Source: UBA6120 sp964495145 | GTDB lineage: Bacteria > Bacillota_I > Bacilli_A > RFN20 > CAG-826 | Assembly (NCBI GenBank): GCA_964495145.1 | Contig: CAZBUP010000003.1 | Span: forward strand, 1 to 50,455 | Reading direction: 5' to 3' | Length of the DNA stretch: 50,455 nucleotides | Shown here: positions 8,904 through 15,976 of the stretch, piece by piece | Layout: every line of letters begins with the position of its first letter | How positions within the stretch are numbered: the stretch's first letter is position 1 | Made by a program: the position numbers and the translations under genes | Notes under the pieces: model-generated | Told to the model about the DNA's origin: nothing | Databases searched by the model: none | What the model saw: only the letters and a program-made list of their open reading frames with translations

Positions 8904-8922
8904 CCTATTATACAATAATAGG
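8904..8922 (-). promoter_or_regulatory. Promoter and operator-like inverted repeat of the ABC-psuG-tetR unit
   Basis: CCTATTATACAATAATAGG is a perfect inverted repeat with 8-bp arms and a 3-bp centre. On the minus strand it contains TATAAT (8912-8907), a consensus -10 about 25 nt before the ABC start codon; a weak -35 (CTGAAA) lies 17 nt further up. A repeat placed exactly on the -10 is typical for a repressor site, and the unit encodes a TetR protein. Confidence 0.65.
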
Positions 8923-8953
8923 CCGCGTTTTTCAGTTTTGAGTTTCTATAAAT

Positions 8954-10000
8954 TCAATTTGTCCAATAGACTTGGTGGGCCATCACTTGAGTGACGATCC
9001 CCTCGACGATCGTGAATTCATAGTCAAGATCCATGCCATACACTTCTTCGTCGGCGTCGTCGTAATGCGGTTCGACATGGGCTTGTAGACTCATGACGAA
9101 GTCGCTTGCGGTTTTAATGCCGCTCAGCTCGTAAGCATAATGCGGATTATAGGTTTCTGAATCGGGATTCGAAAGATTGTCATAAAGAGTCATTAGTTCA
9201 TTAATGAAGCGGGAAGCGGCGCCACCGCCCCCGATGAGGAGGGCCGATAAATAATTGCCGGCCACGCGCGGCGTCGTGATCTTGTAATCGACGGCCGAGG
9301 TGCTGCCCGGGGGAAATGTTTCATCACGCATCTCGTAAATGAAATATCCGTTGGCCCGGATTTGCTCGGCGACGGTGTATTCATCATCGAAACCGTCTTG
9401 GTATTCGATGTGGCCACTGCCCGATCCCGACACAAGCGGGTCGGCGTATCGCCTTAAGGTCATCGTTTCCGTCTTGTGGAAGTTGTTGAAGGCGTAATAA
9501 TCCCCATTTTCATAGTCGTGGTATAAAGATGTTTCCTCATAATCGATTGCCTGCCGGACGATGAGCGAATCGTTGCTGCTGGATTGGTCTAGCACCGACT
9601 GCAAAACTTCAAGGTCATTGATTGCCCCCTCGGGTAATCCTTCAATCAAGGCGGCGAGATCGTCTTGATATGGTGGAAACTCAATCCATTCATCGGATAG
9701 GTCCAACGCATCGTAACTGCTAGTGGGACTATAGTATGTCGACGAGTCTTCATCCTCAGGATAATTGGCCGGATTCAGCAAGACGCCGTCGAACGTGGTC
9801 AGCGTGTCTTCGAAGTACTCGCGCGTGATTTGGTATTCAGCCAGTTTCCGTTTGTCGCCATAGGCGTAGTCAAAATCGAAATCAGAGTTCGTATAACTCG
9901 GATAGCTAAGCGAGAAAAAGGAATAACCCTGGCTGCTTTGGCACGAACTCAGCGCGCCGATGAGGGCGATTCCTAAGGCTATATATGGCTTTTTATTCAT
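8954..10000 (-). CDS. Lipoprotein of unknown function
   Basis: A 348-residue protein starting MNKKPYIALGIALIGALSSC: a charged N-terminus, a hydrophobic stretch and a lipobox (LSSC) mark a diacylglyceryl-anchored surface lipoprotein. The mature part is strongly acidic and rich in Asp, Glu, Tyr and Ser, with no domain I recognise. A small Gly/Ala-rich hydrophobic stretch (SALLIGGGGAASRF) occurs in the second half. I chose the start at 10000 rather than the longer frame because the lipoprotein signal then begins directly at the Met and the tadA stop is 2 nt upstream. It is probably co-transcribed with ffs and tadA. Its position beside a MacB-like ABC protein with a large ectodomain suggests a shared surface role, which is not shown by sequence. 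Confidence 0.75.
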   Translation of the reverse strand: MNKKPYIALGIALIGALSSCQSSQGYSFFSLSYPSYTNSDFDFDYAYGDKRKLAEYQITREYFEDTLTTFDGVLLNPANYPEDEDSSTYYSPTSSYDALDLSDEWIEFPPYQDDLAALIEGLPEGAINDLEVLQSVLDQSSSNDSLIVRQAIDYEETSLYHDYENGDYYAFNNFHKTETMTLRRYADPLVSGSGSGHIEYQDGFDDEYTVAEQIRANGYFIYEMRDETFPPGSTSAVDYKITTPRVAGNYLSALLIGGGGAASRFINELMTLYDNLSNPDSETYNPHYAYELSGIKTASDFVMSLQAHVEPHYDDADEEVYGMDLDYEFTIVEGIVTQVMAHQVYWTN

Positions 10001-10002
10001 GA

Positions 10003-10482
10003 TTACTCGGCAAAACAGGCCTCTTTTTGGGCGCGTTTCCGTTTGAAGTATTGGGAGATGACGCTTTGACAATCACTGGATAAAACCCCTTCGATGATCT
10101 CGGGATGATGGTTGAGGTTCTTCTGCTCAAACAAATTGTAGGACGAACCCAAGGCCCCGCCTTTGGGATCCCGGGCCCCATAGACGACCCGGTCGAGCCG
10201 CGACCAAAGAATCGCCCCGGCGCACATCGAACATGGCTCGATCGTCACGTAGAGGGAACAGCCCGCCAAACGCCAAGACTTCATCTTGCGGGCGGCTTGG
10301 CGAATGGCAATCATCTCGGCGTGTCCGGTCGGATCATTGGCTTTTTCGCGTTGGTTGAAACCCCGGGCGACGATGCGTCCGTCCTTGACGATGACGGCCC
10401 CGACCGGGACCTCGTCCATCGCTTCGGCGTGCTGCGCTTGCCGCAGGGCGGCTTTCATGAAATATTCGTGGGTGCGGTTCAT
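10003..10482 (-). CDS. tadA: tRNA-specific adenosine deaminase
   Basis: TadA deaminates A34 to inosine in tRNA-Arg(ACG). With the start at 10482 the protein is 159 residues and begins MNRTHEYFMKAALRQAQHA, like other TadA proteins. The deaminase zinc motif is complete: HAEMIAIRQA (His ligand and catalytic Glu) and PCSMCAGAI (two Cys ligands). A longer frame reaching 10506 runs into the SRP RNA and is rejected. The ATG lies about 7 nt after the predicted 3' end of the SRP RNA, and no Shine-Dalgarno sequence precedes it. In B. subtilis the same two genes are neighbours in the order tadA-scr-dnaX; here ffs comes first in the direction of transcription and tadA follows it. Co-transcription from the ffs promoter seems likely. 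Confidence 0.93.
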   Translation of the reverse strand: MNRTHEYFMKAALRQAQHAEAMDEVPVGAVIVKDGRIVARGFNQREKANDPTGHAEMIAIRQAARKMKSWRLAGCSLYVTIEPCSMCAGAILWSRLDRVVYGARDPKGGALGSSYNLFEQKNLNHHPEIIEGVLSSDCQSVISQYFKRKRAQKEACFAE

Positions 10483-10488
10483 ACGAAA

Positions 10489-10575
10489 TAAAAGAAACCA
10501 CCGCACATGGGAGAGATGTTTAAGGCTGCTGCGTTTCCGTCCTGACCTGGTTCGCCCTCATCCCATCGCGATGGC
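10489..10575 (-). ncRNA. ffs: Signal recognition particle RNA (small bacterial type)
   Basis: The minus strand carries the universal SRP RNA domain IV: AACCAGGTCAGGACGGAAAC then GCAGCAGCC. This is the Ffh-binding symmetric and asymmetric loop region capped by a GGAA tetraloop. The 5' part CCATCGCGATGGGA pairs with TCCCATGTGCGGTGG near the 3' end, with one bulge and wobble pairs, to form the long closing helix, followed by a TTTCTTTTATTT tail. A consensus extended -10 (TGGTATAAT) ends 6 nt upstream of the first G. The length of about 87 nt is that of small 4.5S-like SRP RNA without the Alu domain of the long Bacillus scRNA. The 3' end is approximate. Confidence 0.93.
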
Positions 10576-10581
10576 ATAGCC

Positions 10582-10590
10582 ATTATACCA
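10582..10590 (-). promoter_or_regulatory. Extended -10 promoter of ffs
   Basis: TGGTATAAT on the minus strand, placing transcription start at about 10575, which is exactly the first paired G of the SRP RNA. No good -35 hexamer is visible. Confidence 0.8.
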
Positions 10591-10602
10591 TAAATGGTTT
10601 TT

Positions 10603-11100
10603 TCATAAGTAGGCCAAGATGGCCCGCCAATCCTCAATCAAGTCTTCGATCGACCGCCGGGCGTTGGCGGGGCTGGTCGAGGGCAAGACCGTGACCATAC
10701 TCATCAAGTCGGGAAAATGCTTGGCGAATAAGCGGGCAGCCGTCTGGCCGTTTAGAAAAATGCGTTGGATGGCGGTATGATTGATCAACCGATCGATGGC
10801 GGCCACCTCGACATGAGACATGCTGGCGTCGCTCGAACCGACGATGCGGCACGATTCGACGACGTCATAAACCGCAATGTGGTGGGCCAATAAGCTTTGC
10901 CGCTTCCCTTCGGAATCGCGCGCTTTCAAATCCAGATGCAAAAGCAGCCCCAGGACCTCGTAGAAGCGGTTAAGGGGATTGCCATAGTAGAAGCCGTTTT
11001 TGACCGCTAGGACCGAGGGGAAGCTGCCTAAGATCAAAATGCGGCACCTTTCGTCGATCCACGGATCAAACGGTTGTTTGAGAAAACGGATTTCGGCCAT
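10603..11100 (-). CDS. DNA-deoxyinosine/uracil glycosylase (UDG superfamily family 6, HDG type)
   Basis: A 165-residue member of the uracil-DNA glycosylase superfamily, closest to the hypoxanthine-DNA glycosylase (HDG) group that removes deaminated bases from DNA. The N-terminal GSFPSVLAVKNGFYYGNPLNRF (read as GSFPS followed by FYYGNP.NRF) and the C-terminal LPSTSPANAR are the active-site and DNA-intercalation motifs of that group. The ATG directly follows the T tract of the serS terminator, with no Shine-Dalgarno site, so the real 5' end of its mRNA is uncertain; read-through from serS is possible. MUG-type G:U glycosylase activity is an alternative that sequence alone does not exclude. Confidence 0.85.
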   Translation of the reverse strand: MAEIRFLKQPFDPWIDERCRILILGSFPSVLAVKNGFYYGNPLNRFYEVLGLLLHLDLKARDSEGKRQSLLAHHIAVYDVVESCRIVGSSDASMSHVEVAAIDRLINHTAIQRIFLNGQTAARLFAKHFPDLMSMVTVLPSTSPANARRSIEDLIEDWRAILAYL

Positions 11101-11129
11101 AAAAAAATAAACCGGAGACCGGTTTATTT
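11101..11129 (-). terminator. Intrinsic terminator of serS
   Basis: On the minus strand AAATAAACCGG (11129-11119) and CCGGTTTATTT (11115-11105) form an 11-bp stem with a 3-nt loop, followed by seven T. The serS stop codon lies inside the 5' arm and the glycosylase ATG begins at the base after the T run. Confidence 0.85.
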
Positions 11130-12398
11130 CACCTTATCGATGATGGGACGCCCGAAGAAGGGAATCAATGCTTCGGGAACCTTCACCGACCCGTCGGCCT
11201 GTTGGAATTGTTCCAAAATGGCCGGGATCAGTCTCGAGGTCGCTAGGCCGGAGGCATTCAGGGTATGGCAGAAATGGATCTTCCCGTCTTGGTCGCGGTA
11301 GCGGATCATGCCGCGCCGGGCTTGGTAGTCGCGGGCGTTGGAAGCGCTGGATACTTCTTTGTAAATGCCCATCGAGGGAATATAAACTTCGATGTCGTTG
11401 GTCCGGGCCATCGAATGCGAGCAATCGCCGGCCGCCAGCTTGGAGATGCGGAAATGAAGGCCGAGTTTCTTGACGAGGTTGGCGGCTTTATGGAACATTT
11501 CCTCGAAGGCGGCGTCGGATCCCGCTTCGGTCGTGTATTGGACGATCTCGACTTTATTGAACTGATAGCCGCGGATCATGCCCCGTTCCTCGGAGCGGTA
11601 GCTGCCGGCTTCCGAACGGTAGCACGGGGTATACGAGAAGTACTTCTTCGGCAATTCGTCGGCTTTGAGGATTTCGGCCCGGTGCACGTTCACGAGGGCG
11701 GTTTCCGCCGTCGGGAGCAAGAACCGTTTCGGTTCCAAGCCTTCGAGCCAGAACACGTCTTGCTTGAATTTGGGGAATTGGCCGGCCGTATAGCCGGATT
11801 CTTCGTTCAGGAGATGGGGCGGCAAGATGAATTCATAGCCGTCTTTCAGATGCTCGGAGATGAAATAATTCAACAAGGCCCATTCGAGTTGGGCGCCGAG
11901 TCCGGTATACATCCAGGTGCCGGCGCCGGAAATCTTGGCGGCCCGGGCGTAATCGACCAAATGGAGCGAGGTCGCCAGTTCGACGTGGTCCTTGATCGGA
12001 AAGTCGAATGTGGGCATAGAACCAAACATATCGATGACTTCGTTATGCTCTTTGCCGCCGGCTTTCAAGTCGGGATCGGGGGTATTCGGCAAAGCCGAAA
12101 GCTTGTCGTTCAAAGCCGCTTCCAGTTCTTTGAGCGTTTTTTCGTCGCTGGCGATGGAGGCGTTCAGCTGCTTGACTTTTTCAAACAGCGGCTTGACGTC
12201 TTGGCCCGTTTTCTTGAGTTGAGGGACCGAAGCCGACAGGCGGTTGACCTCGGCTTTGACCTGTTCGATTTTGAATAGCAGCGCCCGTTTTTGGGCCACT
12301 TCCTCAATGATCGGGGTCAAGTCGACCTCCCAGCCTTTGCGCTTCAGCAATGCTTCGATTTCGCGGGGCTCTTTTTCGATGCGGTTGATGTCTAGCAT
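11124..12398 (-). CDS. serS: Seryl-tRNA synthetase
   Basis: A class II aminoacyl-tRNA synthetase that charges tRNA-Ser; 424 residues is the normal bacterial length. The N-terminal 110 residues form the long antiparallel coiled coil that grips the tRNA variable arm. Motif 2 is FSYTPCYRSEAGSYR followed by RGMIRGYQFNKVE. Motif 3 is LNASGLATSRLIPAILEQFQ, with Ala where GSGLA is more usual. It starts 7 nt after the glycosyltransferase stop and lies in the gyrA-downstream series as in many Bacillota. No T-box leader is present because there is no room between the genes. Confidence 0.96.
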   Translation of the reverse strand: MLDINRIEKEPREIEALLKRKGWEVDLTPIIEEVAQKRALLFKIEQVKAEVNRLSASVPQLKKTGQDVKPLFEKVKQLNASIASDEKTLKELEAALNDKLSALPNTPDPDLKAGGKEHNEVIDMFGSMPTFDFPIKDHVELATSLHLVDYARAAKISGAGTWMYTGLGAQLEWALLNYFISEHLKDGYEFILPPHLLNEESGYTAGQFPKFKQDVFWLEGLEPKRFLLPTAETALVNVHRAEILKADELPKKYFSYTPCYRSEAGSYRSEERGMIRGYQFNKVEIVQYTTEAGSDAAFEEMFHKAANLVKKLGLHFRISKLAAGDCSHSMARTNDIEVYIPSMGIYKEVSSASNARDYQARRGMIRYRDQDGKIHFCHTLNASGLATSRLIPAILEQFQQADGSVKVPEALIPFFGRPIIDKVK

Positions 12399-12405
12399 AA
12401 GTGGT

Positions 12406-13434
12406 TCATCCCTTCATGGCGGCGGTCGGTTTTCCGAAACCCGCCAGCGATTCATATATATCTTTGAGCCGCGGGGCGATTTTTTCAAGGTCGAGGGCCA
12501 AAGCTTTTTTATAAGCGGTCTCGACCGTGCCCGGCCATTGGCCCGACAAATACTTTTCTAACGTCTTTTCTAATTCGTAATTGCTGTTGGCCACGTACCC
12601 GGTTTGGTTATTGGTCAAGAAATCGGGATAGACGGCCTCGGCGCGGGCGATGATTTGTACCCGAGCCAGCATCGGGTCGAGGACCGAGACGGTCCCGGCC
12701 GCGTAATAGCTCGGGAGCATGAACGCCTTGGCGTTTAATAGAGCGGATCGGTACACGTCTTCATGGACCGTTTTTTTCAAGTGGACGTTTGCCGGCGCAT
12801 GGCGGTATTCCTTCTTGAAATACCAGAACGACCAGCGATTCGGCTGCGGCCCGAAGTAGTAGAAATCGACTTGCGGGAACTGGCGGGCGATGGCGATGTA
12901 GTCGGGCAATCCGCTTTCTTTGGAATAGCGGCCGTGGGCGATGACCAGGGGCCGGGACGGATTGTAGCCGAAGTAGCGCGGGAAGATGCCTTTTTCGATT
13001 TCGTGCTCATGGTTGTAGCGGGCTTTGATGATGCCCTCCGACAGCACTTCGATCGGAGTGGTGACCCCGAGGTGGGTCAAGATCGTCTTGCCGCTGGCGG
13101 TCGGCACGATCACGAGCGTGGCCGACTGAAGAATCGACCAATCCCGGGACGAGATGTCCCATTTCCCGTCTTTTTTGGAGAGGAGGCGGGCGTCGGGATC
13201 ATTCTCGGACATCAAAGCCGAGATGATGACCGGCACTTTCCGAAGCAAAGCGTTTTTGATGTATTTTTCGGCTTTGGTGCTGACGAAATGGGCGACGTCG
13301 TAGGCTTCGAGGGGGTCGGTCGTGAAGTTGACGCCCGACAAACGCGCCGCTTCGTACAAGTTCTTGACGACGCGCATCCCTTCGTAGTTGTGGGTGTCGC
13401 GGCTTTGGGGCCGAAAATAAATCAAGACGCGCAC
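12406..13434 (-). CDS. GT-B-fold (GT4-like) glycosyltransferase
   Basis: A 342-residue cytoplasmic protein with a two-domain glycosyltransferase layout. The second half shows the nucleotide-sugar Rossmann region, with RPLVIAHGRYSKESGLPDYI corresponding to the usual VGRL...KG, then FYYFGPQP and PSYYAAGTVSVLDPMLARVQIIAR, which occupies the place of the GT4 donor motif ExFG...LEAMA.G.PVIA but lacks its two Glu. Donor and acceptor are unknown; a glycolipid role is one option. The start is GTG at 13434, with GAGGAA inside the last codons of gyrA as ribosome site. It sits between gyrA and serS in a replication operon, an unusual place for such an enzyme. Confidence 0.7.
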   Translation of the reverse strand: MRVLIYFRPQSRDTHNYEGMRVVKNLYEAARLSGVNFTTDPLEAYDVAHFVSTKAEKYIKNALLRKVPVIISALMSENDPDARLLSKKDGKWDISSRDWSILQSATLVIVPTASGKTILTHLGVTTPIEVLSEGIIKARYNHEHEIEKGIFPRYFGYNPSRPLVIAHGRYSKESGLPDYIAIARQFPQVDFYYFGPQPNRWSFWYFKKEYRHAPANVHLKKTVHEDVYRSALLNAKAFMLPSYYAAGTVSVLDPMLARVQIIARAEAVYPDFLTNNQTGYVANSNYELEKTLEKYLSGQWPGTVETAYKKALALDLEKIAPRLKDIYESLAGFGKPTAAMKG

Positions 13435-13438
13435 GGCG

Positions 13439-15964
13439 TTATTCCTCGTCTAGTTCCTCGTCGGCTTGATGGTCTTCTTCGTCTTCGCCGTTAGCGGTGG
13501 CCACGACGGCGATCGAGGAGACTTGGTGGTTGTCCTTGAGACGGATGACGCGCACCCCTTGGGTGGCCCGTCCCGAAACCTTGACTTGCGAAAGCGGAAT
13601 CCGGATCACGACCCCTTCGGTGGTGATGATCATCAGATCTTCGAGCCCGTCGACGGCGCGCATGGCCACGATGTTGCCGTTGCGCTCGGTGGCGTTGATG
13701 GTCAAGACGCCTTTGGCGCCCCGTTTGGTCAAGCGGTAGTCTTCGGCCGACGACATCTTGCCGTAGCCCTTTTCGGTCAACACGAGAATATAAGCCCCTT
13801 CGTCGGAGGTGGTTACCCCGACGACTTTGGCCCCGTCGAGGCTCATGGCCTTGACGCCCATGGTGTCGCGGCCCATGTCGCGGGCGTCGCTTTCATGGAA
13901 TTTGACCATTTTGCCTTTCGAGGAGGCGATGCCGATCAAGGCATTCCCGTCGGTATGCTTCACGTCGAGGAGTTCATCCCCGTCGCGCAGGTTGATGGCG
14001 ATCTTGCCGTTTTGGCGGATCGAGGCGAATTCCTGGACCGCTGTCCGTTTGACGAGGCCTTGGGTGGTGACGAAGACCAAGTAGTGGTGGTCCAAATATT
14101 CGTCGACCGAGATGACCGACATCACCTTTTCGTCCTTGGCCAGGTTTAGTAAGTTGATGATCGGAAGGCCTTTGGCCGTCCGCGAATACTGCGGGACTTG
14201 ATAGCCGCGCATGCGGTAGACTTTCCCGAAGTTCGTGAAGAACAGCAAATCGGTGTGGGTCCGGGCGTGCAGGAGGATGGTCACGATGTCGTTGTCGTTG
14301 GTGGTCATGCCCTTGATGCCCTGGCCGCCGCGGTTTTGGGTCCGGAACGAATCCGGGGTCATCCGCTTGACGTAGCCGTTCATGGTCAAAGTGACGACGA
14401 TGTCTTCCTGGGGAATCAGGTCTTCGTCGTCGATGGTCGAAATGTCGTTGCTGATCTCGGTGACCCGGTCGTCGCCGAACTTGGCGGCCAATTCGTCGAG
14501 TTCGCTTAAAATGGTTTCGATGACGAGATGGCGGTCGCCCAACAACTCGTTATATGATTTGATTTTGTTGTCCAAATCGGTTTTTTCGTCTTGAAGCTTG
14601 CTGATTTCCATACCGGCCAAACGCCGCAGCTGCATGTCGACGATTTCTTTGGTTTGCCGTTCGGAGAAGCCAAATCGGGCTATGAGCTTTTCCTTGGCTT
14701 CGTCGAGGAAGGTATTCGCCTTGATGATGGCGATCACCTCGTCGATGTTGTCGATGGCGACGAGATACCCGGCCACGATGTGGATCCGGTCCTCGGCCTT
14801 CTTGAGAAGGAAGCGGGTCCGGCGTTCGACCACGTGGATCTGGTGGGTCAGGTAGTGGTTCAGCATCGGGATCAGCGGCAAAACCTTTGGTTCGCCGTTG
14901 ACGAGGGACAGGTTGATGATCCCGAACGAGACTTGGAGCTGGGTGTTCTTGAACAGTTGGTTGACGATCACTTCCGGGACGACGTCGCGTTTCAATTCGA
15001 TGACGACGCGAATCCCGTCTTTATTGGATTCGTCGCGGATGTCGGTGATCCCTTCGATCACTTTGTCCTTGACGAGTTGGGCGATGGCTTCGATCATCGT
15101 CGCCTTGTTGACTTGGTAGGGTATTTCTTTGATGATGATCTGCTTTTTGCCGTTTTCCTTATCGAAGATGTCGACTTTGGACCGGATCGTGATCGAACCG
15201 GTGCCGGTTTCATAAGCTTGGCGGATCCCGCCTTTGCCCAGAATCGACCCTCCGGTCGGGAAATCGGGGCCATACAAGTGGTTGGTCATCAATTCCAAGA
15301 CGGTGATGTCGGGATTGTGGGCCAATGCCTTGATGGCGCTGACCACTTCCCGAAGGTTGTGGGGCGGCATGTTGGTGGCCATTCCGACGGCGATGCCGGA
15401 GCTGCCGTTGACGAGCAGGTTAGGAAACCGCGAAGGCAACACGACCGGTTCTTTTTCGGTCCCGTCGTAGTTGTCGGCGAAATCGACGGTGTCGCTGTTG
15501 ATGTCGCGCACCATCTCGAGGGCCATTTTGGCCATCCGGGCTTCGGTGTACCGCATGGCGGCGGCTTCGTCGCCGTCGACGCTGCCGAAGTTGCCGTGTC
15601 CGTCCACGAGCGGATAGCGCATCGAGAAAGGCTGGGCCAAGCGGACCAAGGTCGAATAGATGGCCTGGTCGCCGTGGGGGTGGAATTTGCCCATGACGTC
15701 GCCGACGATGCGGGCGCACTTCTTATAGGGTTTGTCGGGTTGCATCCCGAGTTCGTTCATGCCGTAGATGATGCGGCGGTGGACCGGCTTTAGCCCATCG
15801 CGCACGTCGGGAATCGCCCGCGAGACGATAACCGACATCGAATAATCGAGGAAGGCGCTGCGGACTTCGTCGGAAATGTCAACGTCGACCAATCCGGCGG
15901 CCACCCCTTCTTGGATGCCGTCAGTCGTTGGCAGTGTTTCGTTTTTCTTGATGTCGTCTTTCAT
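13439..15964 (-). CDS. gyrA: DNA gyrase subunit A
   Basis: The breaking and rejoining subunit of gyrase, 841 residues. The winged-helix region ends in AAAMRYTEARM with the catalytic Y139. The C-terminal six-bladed DNA-wrapping domain carries the GyrA box QNRGGQG near residue 545, which distinguishes it from ParC. The tail is very acidic (EDEEDHQADEELDEE). The quinolone-determining region reads HPHGDQAIYSTLVR, with Q100 and S104 where E. coli has Ser83 and Asp87. It starts at ATG with AAGGAGG upstream, 12 nt after gyrB, as expected for a gyrBA operon reading away from the origin. Confidence 0.97.
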   Translation of the reverse strand: MKDDIKKNETLPTTDGIQEGVAAGLVDVDISDEVRSAFLDYSMSVIVSRAIPDVRDGLKPVHRRIIYGMNELGMQPDKPYKKCARIVGDVMGKFHPHGDQAIYSTLVRLAQPFSMRYPLVDGHGNFGSVDGDEAAAMRYTEARMAKMALEMVRDINSDTVDFADNYDGTEKEPVVLPSRFPNLLVNGSSGIAVGMATNMPPHNLREVVSAIKALAHNPDITVLELMTNHLYGPDFPTGGSILGKGGIRQAYETGTGSITIRSKVDIFDKENGKKQIIIKEIPYQVNKATMIEAIAQLVKDKVIEGITDIRDESNKDGIRVVIELKRDVVPEVIVNQLFKNTQLQVSFGIINLSLVNGEPKVLPLIPMLNHYLTHQIHVVERRTRFLLKKAEDRIHIVAGYLVAIDNIDEVIAIIKANTFLDEAKEKLIARFGFSERQTKEIVDMQLRRLAGMEISKLQDEKTDLDNKIKSYNELLGDRHLVIETILSELDELAAKFGDDRVTEISNDISTIDDEDLIPQEDIVVTLTMNGYVKRMTPDSFRTQNRGGQGIKGMTTNDNDIVTILLHARTHTDLLFFTNFGKVYRMRGYQVPQYSRTAKGLPIINLLNLAKDEKVMSVISVDEYLDHHYLVFVTTQGLVKRTAVQEFASIRQNGKIAINLRDGDELLDVKHTDGNALIGIASSKGKMVKFHESDARDMGRDTMGVKAMSLDGAKVVGVTTSDEGAYILVLTEKGYGKMSSAEDYRLTKRGAKGVLTINATERNGNIVAMRAVDGLEDLMIITTEGVVIRIPLSQVKVSGRATQGVRVIRLKDNHQVSSIAVVATANGEDEEDHQADEELDEE

Positions 15965-15976
15965 GTGGCGGCCTCC

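Noticed and set aside
10483..10506. Longer N-terminus for tadA
   Set aside because: The eight additional codons lie inside the 3' helix and tail of the SRP RNA, and the family N-terminus begins at the Met encoded at 10482.
14591..15793. Long open frame on the plus strand opposite gyrA (400 codons)
   Set aside because: It is antisense to a certain gene and has the Asp/Val/Gly-rich composition expected from reading GAC/GTC/GCC codons backwards; no domain is recognisable. The same holds for 16772-17992 opposite gyrB, 11265-12278 opposite serS and 3976-4920 opposite the alcohol dehydrogenase.
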